Assembly: GCF_041915215.1 (NCBI RefSeq)
Contig: NZ_JAYSBV010000010.1
Length of the DNA stretch: 64,000 bases
From: Zoogloea sp021286885
GTDB lineage: Bacteria > Pseudomonadota > Gammaproteobacteria > Burkholderiales > Rhodocyclaceae
Strand: one strand, 5' to 3'
The notes beneath the pieces were generated by a model. The model searched no databases and was not told the DNA's origin. It saw nothing but the letters and a program-made list of their open reading frames with translations. Positions 1 through 8,889 of the stretch are shown piece by piece; within the stretch, counting starts at the first letter, position 1; every line of letters begins with the position of its first letter. The position numbers and the translations under genes are program-made.

Positions 1-950
1 CGCCTTTGTTGGAGAGATTCTCGGTGGTGAAGGTGAGCTTGCTGGCGGTGGTTTGGCCAGCATCCAGCGTCACATTCTGCCCTGTAAGAACCAAAGCCCC
101 ATTACTGGCGATGCCCCCACGGGCGCCTGCCAGAGTATCGGCGGCCACGTTCAGGGTGCCCGTGCCTGCGTGCTCGATACGGCCTTCTGTGTTGGTAAGG
201 CTTGCAGCCTTCAGGCTCAGATCGACGCCATTTACCGCGATGCGCCCGCTGGTGTTGTCCAGGGTGCCGGAGGCTTGGATGGATGCTGCCCCGGTGCCCG
301 TTTGCAGCAGCTGACCACCCTTGTTGGAGAGATTCTCGGTGGTGAGGGTGAGCTTGCTGGCGGTGGTTTGGCCCGCATCCAGCGTTACCGTCTTCCCTGC
401 GAGGGCCAAAGCCCCGTTACTGGCAATAACGCCCCGCGTGCCCGCCAGGGTATCGGCGGCCACGTTCAGGGTGCCCGTGCCTGCGTGCTCGATACGGCCT
501 TCTGTGTTGCTCAGGCTTGCAGCCTTCAGGCTCAGATCGACGCCATTTACCGCGATGCGGCCGCTGGTGTTGTCCAGGGTGCCGGAGGCTTGGATGGATG
601 CAGCTTCGGTGCCCGTTTGCAGCAGCTGGCCGCCCTTGTTGGAAAGATTCTCGGTGGTGAGGGTGAGCTTGCTAGCGGTGGTTTGGCCCGCATCCAGCGT
701 CACATTCTGCCCTGTAAGAGCCAGAGCCCCATTACTGGCGATGACTCCACGAGTGCCCGCCAGGGTATCGGCGGCCACGTTCAGGGTACCCGTGCCTGCG
801 TGTTCGATGTGGCCATCCACATTGCTCAGGCTTGCAGCCTTCAGGCTCAGATCGACGCCATTTACCGCGATGCGGCCGCTGGTGTTGTCCAGGGTGCCGG
901 AGGCTTGGATGGATGCTGCCCCGGTGCCCGTTTGCAGCAGCTGGCCGCCT
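1..950 (-). repeat. Near-identical 315-bp tandem repeats in the TpsA gene
   Basis: The phrase TTGTTGGAGA or a one-base variant recurs at 6, 321, 636 and 951, exactly 315 bp apart. Units 6-320, 321-635 and 636-950 are nearly identical; the unit after 951 has diverged. Each encodes 105 residues of beta-helix, so copy number can change in frame. More copies may lie beyond the left edge. Confidence 0.9.
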
Positions 951-3100
951 TTGTTGGAGAGGTGTGCGGTGTTGAGGATCAGTTGGCTGGCAGTGGTTTG
1001 ACCGCCGTCTAGCGTCACAGACTGCGCATCCAACTGCAGGACACTTTTGGCTGCAATCGTGCTATGAGCCCCATCAATCCCAGCAGCCTGAAGGGCAAAT
1101 GTTCCCGAACCTGCGTGGGTCAGCTGACCATCTGAGGTGACCAGTGTTGACGCCCCTATTGCAAGATTCTGTCCATTTGCAACGATGACCCCACCAGTAT
1201 TATCGAGCCTTCCTGTGACTAGAATCGAGGCACTGCGATCACCCGCCTGGGCGATTTGCCCTCCTCGGTTTGACAGGCTTCCTGCCTGAATCTGCAGTGC
1301 ATCACCCGAGGTTTTACCCGCATCCAGCACAACTTCCTGAGCACTGAGCTGCAATGCCCCATTGGTACCTATCAAACCATAGGCACCATCCAGCGTCCCC
1401 GCACGCATCCAGAGCGTCTCCGTCCCCGCATGCTCAATCCGGCCCTGGGTATTGATGAGCGTCTTGGCACCAACAGAAAGATTCAAGCTATTGCTCGCGA
1501 TCCGCCCCCCGGTGTTGTCCAGCAGCCCTAGAAATTGAAGCGCCAGATCCGACACGCCCGTCTGGAGCAGCTGGCCTTGCACGTTCGAAAGGTTGTGAGC
1601 GCTCAGTAGCAGTCGTTCTGCCGACACGTTTGCACTATCAGACCAGAGGGTAGTCGGAGTACTCGCCGTCCAGCTTTGAGCCACGGAAAGCACTGCGCGA
1701 CGGATATCGAGATCTCCGCTGGCGGCGCTTGAGGTCACGTTATGGGCAACAGTCTGACTGTCAGCCAGGCTTATGGCCGCGCCACTTGCGAGCAGATCAC
1801 CTCCTGCGAGATTCTGTCCCTGGGCACGAATCAGCCCGGTTGTACTCAGCTGGAGCGTAGGCCCCGCACCAATCGTGCCATCACTCCGCAAGCCCGCTGC
1901 AAATGCGGAGCCCATCTGGCCCTCAATCGTGCTGAACGCACCAATGCCAGCAACAGTTGCATTACCCTGCGCGGCAATCACCCCAGCATTCACCACGTCA
2001 CCACGAGTGCGGAGCCATGCCTCAGCTTGGGCATACACGGTTCCTGCATTCACGATCCCTGCACCGGTATCGAGCTGCACATTCCCGGCGGCCGTCATGC
2101 GACCACTAGCACTGTTTTCGAGCCGCCCATCTGCGGTGACGATTACATCGCCCGCCGATGCTCCAATCTGGCCTGAGTTACGCACGCCCACCCCTGCCTC
2201 AGTGCCCACCAGAGTAATCTTGCCCGCATACATCCCGCCGAGCGCCCTCACATCGATACCATAGACGGGCGCATTACCCGACGCAGTCACAGGCGTTATC
2301 TGGCTGTGGTCGGCACTAACATCATTGGTACCCGCGCTCACCTTGAGTGTATTAGCCCATATGCCCCCATTAACTTGGACTGCACGCGCAATGATGTCGG
2401 TGTAGTCAGTACGGCTTGCATCCAAACCACCACCACCGATGCTGACCGTACCACTTTGCACGCGATAAGCCTCCAGGCTGCCTCCATTGAGAATGGGGGC
2501 TCCTGTGGTCAAGGTTGCCCGGTTGGCATTAATGAACCCACACCCATCGCAACTAATCCCGGCCGGGTTGGCAATCACGACCTGCGCCCGCTCACCCGCC
2601 ACCTCCACATAACCACGCAACAGGCTAGGGTTACTGGCATTCACCTCGTTCAGGATGACCCGTGCGGTGCCTGTAGCCAGCCACGGGTTACCTTGCACAT
2701 ACCCCCCCAGCTGGGTTTGTACGTTGCTACGCGCATTATTGAGAACGGCACCCCGGTGATCCACATCGAACTGGCTATACGTATTGCGCGACACCCCTGC
2801 GGCACTCGGGGTTTGAATATTGACCAATGGCAGCCCGTTGGCCGCGTTCAAAACCGTGGCCTGCTGGTTGCGCGGCGCGTTGCGGTCGGCCACGATTTGG
2901 GCTTCCGCCAGACTGCTCACCCAACCGAAAGCCAGCAACATCGAAAAACATACAGGCTTCAAAGTCACCAATGCCCTGGATGCATTGGGTGGAGCCCTAC
3001 GCGCGCCAGAATGTTTCCCATCACTGGCCACATGCTCTGCCACAGCCATCAAAAGGCCACGCGTCTTGTTGAATACAACCCGGTAGAGGTGCTTGTTCAT
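1..3100 (-). CDS. Filamentous haemagglutinin / CdiA-like TpsA exoprotein, C-terminus outside window
   Basis: About 1,033 N-terminal residues are visible; the frame is open to the left edge. The N-terminus has the extended signal peptide seen in large TPS exoproteins (starts MNKHLYRVVFN, then RGLLMAVAE), followed by a hydrophobic segment. A TPS secretion domain follows, with an NPAGI motif and the paired cysteines of CDGCGF (about residues 60-310). The rest is a haemagglutinin-type beta-helix rich in LDNTSGRI and NLSNKGGQ repeats. The ATG overlaps the TGA of the upstream acyltransferase gene (ATGA), so the three genes form one operon. The family is secreted through the partner TpsB barrel and acts as an adhesin, or as a contact-dependent inhibition toxin if a C-terminal toxin module is present. 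That end is not in the window, so CdiA and adhesin cannot be told apart. Confidence 0.9.
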   Translation of the reverse strand, partial: MNKHLYRVVFNKTRGLLMAVAEHVASDGKHSGARRAPPNASRALVTLKPVCFSMLLAFGWVSSLAEAQIVADRNAPRNQQATVLNAANGLPLVNIQTPSAAGVSRNTYSQFDVDHRGAVLNNARSNVQTQLGGYVQGNPWLATGTARVILNEVNASNPSLLRGYVEVAGERAQVVIANPAGISCDGCGFINANRATLTTGAPILNGGSLEAYRVQSGTVSIGGGGLDASRTDYTDIIARAVQVNGGIWANTLKVSAGTNDVSADHSQITPVTASGNAPVYGIDVRALGGMYAGKITLVGTEAGVGVRNSGQIGASAGDVIVTADGRLENSASGRMTAAGNVQLDTGAGIVNAGTVYAQAEAWLRTRGDVVNAGVIAAQGNATVAGIGAFSTIEGQMGSAFAAGLRSDGTIGAGPTLQLSTTGLIRAQGQNLAGGDLLASGAAISLADSQTVAHNVTSSAASGDLDIRRAVLSVAQSWTASTPTTLWSDSANVSAERLLLSAHNLSNVQGQLLQTGVSDLALQFLGLLDNTGGRIASNSLNLSVGAKTLINTQGRIEHAGTETLWMRAGTLDGAYGLIGTNGALQLSAQEVVLDAGKTSGDALQIQAGSLSNRGGQIAQAGDRSASILVTGRLDNTGGVIVANGQNLAIGASTLVTSDGQLTHAGSGTFALQAAGIDGAHSTIAAKSVLQLDAQSVTLDGGQTTASQLILNTAHLSNKGGQLLQTGTGAASIQASGTLDNTSGRIAVNGVDLSLKAASLSNVDGHIEHAGTGTLNVAADTLAGTRGVIASNGALALTGQNVTLDAGQTTASKLTLTTENLSNKGGQLLQTGTEAASIQASGTLDNTSGRIAVNGVDLSLKAASLSNTEGRIEHAGTGTLNVAADTLAGTRGVIASNGALALAGKTVTLDAGQTTASKLTLTTENLSNKGGQLLQTGTGAASIQASGTLDNTSGRIAVNGVDLSLKAASLTNTEGRIEHAGTGTLNVAADTLAGARGGIASNGALVLTGQNVTLDAGQTTASKLTFTTENLSNKG

Positions 3101-3657
3101 ACTGTAGGCTCAGAAGAAGACGACTCACCCAGCATCTGGGTGGGTGCAGGCAGAAGAGGGGGATTGAGGGCAGACCAGGCACGGGCCTCCTCGGCCATCA
3201 CACCGATGCCATGAAAATCCATGACCTTCAGACCTCGGGTGTCACCCCGGTGATAAAGGGCGCGCATGCAGCGCGTAGCAAAAAGACGGGTCACCAAGCG
3301 ACGGGCCTTGGGTGTGTGGCCAAAAGGCGCGATCCAATCCAAAAACCAGATACGCTCACCACTCACCCAATCCTCCTCGGGCATGGTGATCGGATGGTTT
3401 GCCAGATAGCGGCGCTCCGCCTCTGGACTCAGTTCAGCCCAGCTCAGAAAAAATACCGGCTTGCCGTTCTCTGTCGCCAATACAAACTGGCGATGCTTAA
3501 TGGCCGGTAACAACAGCGCGGGAAGGGTGTGAAGTGGCCACTCCCTGTGCGTTTGGGAATGCATCCACAACCAGACCGCCGACCCCAAAATTTCGGCCTC
3601 GTTGCAAGACGTGTTCAGCAGGCCTGGCGCCAGGACATCCAAGGTTTCAAAGCGCAT
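3097..3657 (-). CDS. HlyC/CdiC-family toxin-activating lysine acyltransferase
   Basis: About 186 residues. The HlyC family moves a fatty acyl chain from acyl-ACP to lysines of a partner toxin in the cytoplasm. Visible family features are an early WLWMHS segment with the candidate catalytic histidine, a central SWAELSPEAE segment, and DWVSGERIWFLDWIAPFGH with the conserved aspartate. Length is close to HlyC (about 170 aa). I chose ATG at 3657 because AGGG lies 6 nt upstream; a TTG at 3678 would overlap tpsB instead. It sits between the TpsB transporter gene and tpsA, overlapping the latter by ATGA. This is the order of CDI loci that carry an acyltransferase (cdiB-cdiC-cdiA). The substrate is therefore most likely the adjacent TpsA; this is inference. 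Confidence 0.85.
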   Translation of the reverse strand: MRFETLDVLAPGLLNTSCNEAEILGSAVWLWMHSQTHREWPLHTLPALLLPAIKHRQFVLATENGKPVFFLSWAELSPEAERRYLANHPITMPEEDWVSGERIWFLDWIAPFGHTPKARRLVTRLFATRCMRALYHRGDTRGLKVMDFHGIGVMAEEARAWSALNPPLLPAPTQMLGESSSSEPTV

Positions 3658-3665
3658 GGCAAGCC

Positions 3666-5405
3666 CTAGTAAGCCCAACTGAGGCTAAAACCCGCCGTGT
3701 TCTGGGCGGTACGAAAACCTGCGGGTTTGCTCAGGGGCCTGCCCACAAACATGTCCCAAGACAGTCCTTGATAGGCACCGCGCACGCCTAATACAGTGCC
3801 TACCAGATGCTGCCCTGCCAACAAGCGGGCAGATTGCCCCCCCACCTCGCCATAATCCAGACCCAGATAGAGTTCCTGCGCAGTACGCTCTTGCGCCCAG
3901 GCGAGTTCATTCCGAACGAGCCAGCCCCGATCCCCCATCAGCGTGGTTTCCCCATCAAAGCCACGTACGGTGTAGCGCCCCCCAATGGAAAAACGATCTT
4001 GGGCTACCAAAGGAGTTTGATTCCACTGCCCACGCCATGCAGACGCGTACCGCAGGCGCTCCGAGCCCCACTCGAATGGAAGACTCAGCTGTGCATCCAG
4101 GGTAACCAGCGATGGGCGAGACGTGCCTTCACCAAAGGCTTCCTCTGGCGCAGGCAGAGAAGCGAACATTCCCGTTCCCTTACGGTAGGCCAAAGTTGCA
4201 TCCAGGGTCATTGCATTGATGAATTCCCGATGACTCAGGCCCAGCTCCCACCCTCCCATGCGGCGGCGCTGCACCTCAACTTCGGTATCGTCAATCAGGT
4301 TAGTCGAGCCTCTCCCCCAGGCGCGCAGATAGGCACTACTCTTGCGCACAGCATCGCGATACAACAAACGGGTCAGGCGGGCCTCGCTGTTCTCGCTCGT
4401 ACCGCTATAGATGTAGGTTTGGTTTGCGCCAGCCACGGACTGGTGATATGCGTGGCTGCTACTGGTAAAACCCAGCAGCCAGTATTTATAGGGCACCTCG
4501 TAGTGAACGGTGTACCCACGCGTCCCTTTGCTCCCCCGATACCCCCCGCCCAAGTCATGATTGAAACTGACGTAAAAAAGGTCGTTGAGTGTCCACCAGT
4601 GGTCGTAAGAAAAAGTCAGACTGCCTTGATACTTGCCGGTGTACTTGCTGCCTCCATCATCCGCCGTCAGGTTAAGACGAAAAGGCATGCCCTGCGTCCA
4701 GGCAATCACCAGATCACTCTCACCAGGGACCGCATCAAGTCCTTCCGCAGGCACAATCTGAATGTCTGCATCAGCAGTGGGCAGTCGCTTGAAATTCTCC
4801 AGCCCCTGCTCGATATCCCTTAAATTCAGAATCTCGCCGGACACCACAGGCAGCGCGTTCCATTGGGTTGTGCGCGGGCTGCTGTCCGCTGCAAACCGAA
4901 TATTGCGAATGCGTCCGGGCACAACCGTCAGCACCAAGGCACCCTGTTTTAAATCCTGGGGTTCCGCCAGCACACGGGTGGTCACGTATCCTCGCGCCAT
5001 GATCGCGTTCTGGACACGCTTCATGATCAGATTGATACCGTCCGCCCCCAGGCATCGCCCCGTCGCCGGATCATCTGCAAGATCTGCCGCCTGCACTGCC
5101 CAATCAAAATGCGCTGCGGCATCTCCATGCAAAGCAATCCGGTCAATCCGAAAGCAAGGCACTTCAGCCTGAGGAAGGCGCTCGACACCCAAGGAACTGC
5201 CGCGCTCCAGCCGGACATCCGGCCTGAACTCTTGCCGCTGCCGCAATGCACGCTCACGCTCCTGTTGCCGCAAGGTTTCCTGGACGCCCTCATCCCCCTG
5301 CGCCGAGCAGGCAAAAAGCATAGCGACAGGGAGCAACCACCAGATGCTAGACCACTGCAGACATTTACCCGCGCAAAAACCAGAAACCAATTTTTTCAAT
5401 CTCAC
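3666..5405 (-). CDS. TpsB/FhaC/CdiB-type outer-membrane transporter
   Basis: 579 aa, the usual size for ShlB/FhaC/HecB proteins. An N-terminal signal region ends near residue 38. A linker then leads to two POTRA domains (about 75-155 and 160-220) and a 16-strand barrel. The barrel has the family VRGF motif in the L6 loop (GGRYTVRGFDGE) and ends in an aromatic residue (SLSWAY). The protein exports the partner TpsA across the outer membrane. The start is GTG at 5405 with GAGG/AGGT upstream; other starts further in are possible but would cut the signal peptide. It is the first gene of the tpsB-acyltransferase-tpsA operon. Confidence 0.92.
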   Translation of the reverse strand: MRLKKLVSGFCAGKCLQWSSIWWLLPVAMLFACSAQGDEGVQETLRQQERERALRQRQEFRPDVRLERGSSLGVERLPQAEVPCFRIDRIALHGDAAAHFDWAVQAADLADDPATGRCLGADGINLIMKRVQNAIMARGYVTTRVLAEPQDLKQGALVLTVVPGRIRNIRFAADSSPRTTQWNALPVVSGEILNLRDIEQGLENFKRLPTADADIQIVPAEGLDAVPGESDLVIAWTQGMPFRLNLTADDGGSKYTGKYQGSLTFSYDHWWTLNDLFYVSFNHDLGGGYRGSKGTRGYTVHYEVPYKYWLLGFTSSSHAYHQSVAGANQTYIYSGTSENSEARLTRLLYRDAVRKSSAYLRAWGRGSTNLIDDTEVEVQRRRMGGWELGLSHREFINAMTLDATLAYRKGTGMFASLPAPEEAFGEGTSRPSLVTLDAQLSLPFEWGSERLRYASAWRGQWNQTPLVAQDRFSIGGRYTVRGFDGETTLMGDRGWLVRNELAWAQERTAQELYLGLDYGEVGGQSARLLAGQHLVGTVLGVRGAYQGLSWDMFVGRPLSKPAGFRTAQNTAGFSLSWAY

Positions 5406-5799
5406 TACTACCTATCCTCATCTGGTTTGCTTGGGCGTGCGTAAATACTCGCCATATGCGCCTTTGGTTCACAACCGGGCTTCAATTAAAAGTTCAAGAA
5501 TCAAATTTTTTGCAAAACATTGCATACAAACCCAGCCCACCACCAACGTCATATGAAAAAATGATTAGATATGCATGTTATTAACTAAAATTCAAATTGT
5601 TTATTAAAGTTGGTTAAACCTGACGTGCTCTACGCCCGAAAACGCCTCCACCTGTCCCCGAAATAAAGCCCCCAAAAACCCTCTTATTCCCAAGGCCATT
5701 CGCCCAAGGATGCATCTACGATGGCGGTGCTGAGGGCGGGTGCGAGGAGACAACATCCCCCTGATTACCAACCACAACGCAATGGAAAGAACGGCCACC
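5406..5799. other. AT-rich divergent intergenic region
   Basis: The region between tpsB (minus) and fliW (plus) is clearly AT-richer than the flanking genes, especially 5480-5610. It must hold the promoters of both operons. I see no convincing -35/-10 pair at standard spacing and no flagellar sigma-28 site. The low GC beside a polymorphic secretion locus could mean a transferred segment or an H-NS-like silenced promoter. Confidence 0.5.
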
Positions 5800-6237
5800 A
5801 TGAAGATCGTCAGCCCCGTTGTCGGTGAACTGGATGTCGCATCCGACCGCATCATCAATTTCCCGGCTGGGATGCCGGGGTTTGAAAATTGCCAGCGCTT
5901 TACCCTGCTGCACATGGAAAGCGCCGCGCCGCGCCTTTTCCTGCTGCAAAGCCTGGATGATCTGGATGTGGCCTTCACCGTGACCACCCCAGATTTTCTG
6001 GGTCTGAACTACGAATTTCCCCTGAGCGATGACGAGGTGAATACCCTCCAGCTCGAACGCTCCGAAGATGTGAGCGTGCTGCTCATCATGCGGCGCAATG
6101 ATGAGGCGGCCAACAACGAGGCGCCGGTCAGTGCCAATCTGATGGCGCCCTTGGTGCTCAACACCCACGCCCGGCGCGGCCTGCAAAAGGTGATTGGGCG
6201 GGTGGACACCGAAGTGACCCTGCGCGCCGTGGCTTGA
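5800..6237 (+). CDS. fliW: Flagellar assembly factor FliW
   Basis: About 145 aa, a usual FliW length. The sequence begins MKIVSPVVGEL and has the family block IINFPAGMPGFENCQRFTLL, then SANLMAPLVLNTHARRG near the end. FliW binds flagellin and CsrA and so couples flagellin level to translation of flagellin mRNA. I start at ATG 5800, which matches family N-termini and has GGAAAGA about 8 nt upstream; in-frame upstream starts at 5740 (GTG) and 5782 lack family similarity. No flagellar or csrA gene is adjacent, so the gene stands alone here. A strong terminator follows. Confidence 0.9.
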   Translation: MKIVSPVVGELDVASDRIINFPAGMPGFENCQRFTLLHMESAAPRLFLLQSLDDLDVAFTVTTPDFLGLNYEFPLSDDEVNTLQLERSEDVSVLLIMRRNDEAANNEAPVSANLMAPLVLNTHARRGLQKVIGRVDTEVTLRAVA

Positions 6238-6274
6238 GCCAGTAATGCCAGTGCGGCCCCAGAGGCCGGGCACA

Positions 6275-6304
6275 AAAAAACCGAGGCCAATGCCTCGGTT
6301 TTTT
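6275..6304 (+). terminator. Rho-independent terminator after fliW
   Basis: AAAAAACCGAGGC and GCCTCGGTTTTTT form a 13-bp stem around a 4-nt loop, with A-run and T-run on either side. It can act in both directions. Confidence 0.9.
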
Positions 6305-6387
6305 CATGGGGATTCAAAATAACTCCGAATTATTCTCAAGAATGCCTAATGCGTGTTTTGGCCTAAACCTAAAGCCAAGGGCTAGGG

Positions 6388-7596
6388 CTAATACAACAAG
6401 AATGGCCGCCGGATTTCTTCCCAGGCCGCTTCATCCGGTGCCGCGAAGGCTTCCAAATCGGCGGGGGTGGCGGCTGCATCATCCACCCATTCGCGCAGCA
6501 GCGGGGCGCCGTTGATGAGGTCGATGGCGAGCCGGTCGTTTTCGTATTCGTACGGAAAATCCCGCCACAGGGGGTAGTCCGGGCGCAGTTGGCGGATCAG
6601 CTTGAAGGCCAGGGCCTGGAGGCGCCAGGGGCGGAAGGCGGCGTGGTCGTAGTGGGTCGGGTCTTCCACATGGATCTGCACCCCAGTGCACAGCTGGCGG
6701 GCGTGTTTGTGGAAGGTGGGCTCGAACCAGCATTCCCGCAGCCGGCAGCCCTGCACCCAGGCGGGGGCCAGGGCCTGCATCCCGGTGATGATGTCGCGGG
6801 TGGGCAGGTCGGGGGCGCCGAACAGCTCCAGGGGCCGGGTGGTGCCGCGCCCTTCCGACAGGGTGGTGCCTTCCAGCATCACGGTGCCGGCATAGGCCCG
6901 GGCCATCGAAAGATTGGGGGCGTTCGGGCTGGGATTCACCCAGCTGCGCTCGGCCACCGGCCAGCCGTAACCGGGGGCCGCTTCGGGCGCCCAGCCGGCC
7001 ATTTCGATCACCCGGTATTCCACCGTGAGGCCCAGGGTCTGGATGAACCAGTGGCCCAGCTCGCCCATGGTCAGCCCATGGCGCATGGGCAAGGGGCCGG
7101 CGCCCACGAAGCTTTCCCAGCCGGGGCGCAGCAGGTTGCCTTCCACCGGGCGGCCCGCCGGGTTGGGGCGATCCAGCACCCACACTTCCTTGCCGTGGCG
7201 GGCGGCGGCTTCCAGCACATAGCGCAGGGTGGTGATGAAGGTGTAGATGCGGCAGCCCAGATCCTGCAGATCCACCAGCAGCACATCAAAGCTGTCCATC
7301 ATCCGCGCAGTGGGGCGGCGCACCTCGCCATACAGGCTGAACACCGGAATGCCCAGGCGCGGGTCGAGGAAGTCTTCTGACTCCACCATGTTGTCTTGCT
7401 TGTCGCCGCGCAGCCCGTGCTGGGGGCCAAAGGCGGCGCTCAGCTGGATGTCGGGCAGGGCCGCGAGGGCATCCAGGGCGTGGGTCAGGTCACGGGTGAG
7501 GGAGGCGGGGTGGGCGAGCAGCGCAACGCGCCGCCCGGCCAGGGGACGCCGCAGGGCCGGATCGGCCAGCAGGCGGTCAAGACCAAACTGGATCAT
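6388..7596 (-). CDS. DUF1343 / NamZ-like exo-beta-N-acetylmuramidase
   Basis: 402 aa. Blocks typical of the DUF1343 (YbbC/NamZ) family are clear: VALLAHPAS near the start, FGPQHGLRGDKQDN, PVFSLYGEVRRPT, VLLVDLQDLGCRIYTF, then VLDRPNPAGR and LEGTTLSEGRGTTRPLE. NamZ of Bacillus removes terminal N-acetylmuramic acid from peptidoglycan fragments, so a role in cell-wall recycling is likely. No signal peptide is visible, which suggests a cytoplasmic place. ATG at 7596 (MIQFGLDRLL) fits the family; an upstream TTG is less likely. The DOMON-like gene lies upstream on the same strand, separated by a terminator. Confidence 0.85.
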   Translation of the reverse strand: MIQFGLDRLLADPALRRPLAGRRVALLAHPASLTRDLTHALDALAALPDIQLSAAFGPQHGLRGDKQDNMVESEDFLDPRLGIPVFSLYGEVRRPTARMMDSFDVLLVDLQDLGCRIYTFITTLRYVLEAAARHGKEVWVLDRPNPAGRPVEGNLLRPGWESFVGAGPLPMRHGLTMGELGHWFIQTLGLTVEYRVIEMAGWAPEAAPGYGWPVAERSWVNPSPNAPNLSMARAYAGTVMLEGTTLSEGRGTTRPLELFGAPDLPTRDIITGMQALAPAWVQGCRLRECWFEPTFHKHARQLCTGVQIHVEDPTHYDHAAFRPWRLQALAFKLIRQLRPDYPLWRDFPYEYENDRLAIDLINGAPLLREWVDDAAATPADLEAFAAPDEAAWEEIRRPFLLY

Positions 7597-7639
7597 GGGA
7601 GTGCTTGAAACCGTGCAAACGTTCAAAGGTGCAAACGTG

Positions 7640-7663
7640 AAAAAGCCAAAAGCCCGAAGGCTT
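7640..7663 (-). terminator. Terminator after the DOMON-like gene
   Basis: On the minus strand AAGCC-TTCG-GGCTT is followed by TTGGCTTTTT. It has a short stem with a stable UUCG-type loop and lies between the DOMON-like gene and the DUF1343 gene. Confidence 0.55.
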
Positions 7664-7689
7664 CTGAAAGATATTGGAAGGTGGCGGAT

Positions 7690-8217
7690 CTAAAGGTTAA
7701 TCGTCCAGCCACCCCGATGATGGAAATCGGGCCGGGGTGTGGGATGGGCCAGGGCCCAGTAAGCGGGCTGGCCGGCGGCGTTCAGCACCACGGCGGTAAT
7801 CCCCAGCTGGCGCGGCCCAGGGGGCAGCGTGGCGGCGGGCAGAAAGACCCACAAACTGAGGGCATCCGGGCTTTGCTCCCAGTGCAGGGCCGGTGCCGGG
7901 CCTCGGCCCGAGCCGCTGTGCTGGCGGTAATCGCTGAAATCAAAGCGCATCCACTGGCCGGTGGGCGAGAAATTGAATTCCCGATACAGGCTGCTGCCCG
8001 GGCGGCCCACAAACAGCTCAAAGCAGGTGGCGGCCCACAGGCGCTTGGGATCCAGATTGCCGCTGGGCAGCTGCCAGTTGGCAAAGGCGCCCTTGAGCAG
8101 GTAGTGGAGCTGGAGCCCCCCCTGGCCATCGGGGCGCAGGGTCACTTCCAGGCTTTCTCCGGGGGTGGCCGGGCTGGTGGGATGGGGCAGGAGGCTACAG
8201 TTCAGTTCAGCAGGCAT
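7690..8217 (-). CDS. DOMON-like domain protein
   Basis: 175 aa. The pattern of a beta-rich body with RLWAATCFELFVG and SLYREFNFSPTGQW, and an end of YWALAHPTPRPDFHHRGGW, matches the small DOMON-like proteins of beta- and gammaproteobacteria. DOMON folds bind haem or sugars; the ligand here is not known. No signal peptide or membrane segment is seen. It starts at ATG 8217. It is divergent from the PACE gene and upstream of the DUF1343 gene, with a terminator between. Confidence 0.75.
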   Translation of the reverse strand: MPAELNCSLLPHPTSPATPGESLEVTLRPDGQGGLQLHYLLKGAFANWQLPSGNLDPKRLWAATCFELFVGRPGSSLYREFNFSPTGQWMRFDFSDYRQHSGSGRGPAPALHWEQSPDALSLWVFLPAATLPPGPRQLGITAVVLNAAGQPAYWALAHPTPRPDFHHRGGWTINL

Positions 8218-8379
8218 GGCGGAAGCCCGGTGGGTCGATTGGTGTATACAATTTTGACGGGAGTTTAGCCCCTCTCGCGCCGGAGGTTAAACTTCTCCCC
8301 TCCGCGCCTGTCCATCCAGGCCAATCTTTTGCATTCCGGCGCCCTCAAAAGGCCCCAACGCCTCAACACCCCAACATCC

Positions 8380-8853
8380 ATGTCTGCCGCTCCGCCCATG
8401 CGCACCCTGCGCGACCGTATCCGCCAAGTCATCCTGTTTGAACTGGGTGGCCTGATCCTCATTACGCCGCCTTTTTGCTGGCTCTCGGGCCAGCCGGCCG
8501 AAAGCTCCCTGGGCCTGCTCGCGGTGCTGGCCCTGATCGCATCCGTCTGGAACGCGGTTTATAACACCGGCTTCGACTGGATCGAGGGGCGGATCACCGG
8601 GCGCAGCGCCGACCAGCGCCCCTGGCTGCTGCGGGCCGCCCACGCCATCGGCTTTGAAGGGGGGTTGCTGCTCATGACGCTCCCCGTCATCGTGCTGTGG
8701 ACGGGCCTGGGCTGGTGGGATGCGCTGGTGGCCGATATTGGCCTGGCCCTCGCCTACACGGGCTATGCCTTCGTCTACAACATCCTCTACGACCGGGTGT
8801 TTCCCATTTCGCCGGCAGCGGGCGCCCCGGAGGCGGGTGGGCCCCCGCTATAA
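8380..8853 (+). CDS. PACE-family multidrug efflux transporter
   Basis: 157 aa, four predicted transmembrane helices in two bacterial transmembrane pair repeats. Each repeat starts with an amphipathic or charged turn: RDRIRQVILFELGG and LLRAAHAIGFEGG both carry the family glutamate. The WNAVYNTGFDW segment is the family signature after helix 2. Characterised PACE members such as AceI export chlorhexidine or polyamines by proton antiport; the substrate here is unknown. Neither ATG 8380 nor ATG 8398 has a clear ribosome site; I took 8380. Confidence 0.85.
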   Translation: MSAAPPMRTLRDRIRQVILFELGGLILITPPFCWLSGQPAESSLGLLAVLALIASVWNAVYNTGFDWIEGRITGRSADQRPWLLRAAHAIGFEGGLLLMTLPVIVLWTGLGWWDALVADIGLALAYTGYAFVYNILYDRVFPISPAAGAPEAGGPPL

Positions 8854-8889
8854 TCCGGGGCTTTGTCACTCCTGCCGGAAGCCCCCACC

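Noticed and set aside
1..950. The 315-bp repeats as a CRISPR array.
   Set aside because: Units are contiguous, in frame and coding; there are no short repeat-spacer patterns.
1..3214. Plus-strand frames with repeated Ala/Val/Arg- and Gly/Ala/Gln-rich text.
   Set aside because: They are shadows of the TpsA repeats; the minus strand has the signal peptide, secretion domain and beta-helix.
5344..5556. Plus-strand short frame over the tpsB start region.
   Set aside because: Antisense to the signal peptide region, no ribosome site, no domain.
5604..5630. TAAAGTT as part of a sigma-28 flagellar promoter for fliW.
   Set aside because: The second element at N11 does not resemble GCCGATAA.
8850..8855. 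TATAAT as a -10 box for psd.
   Set aside because: No acceptable -35 box lies 15-19 bp upstream (sequence is a run of C/G), and it overlaps the end of the PACE gene.
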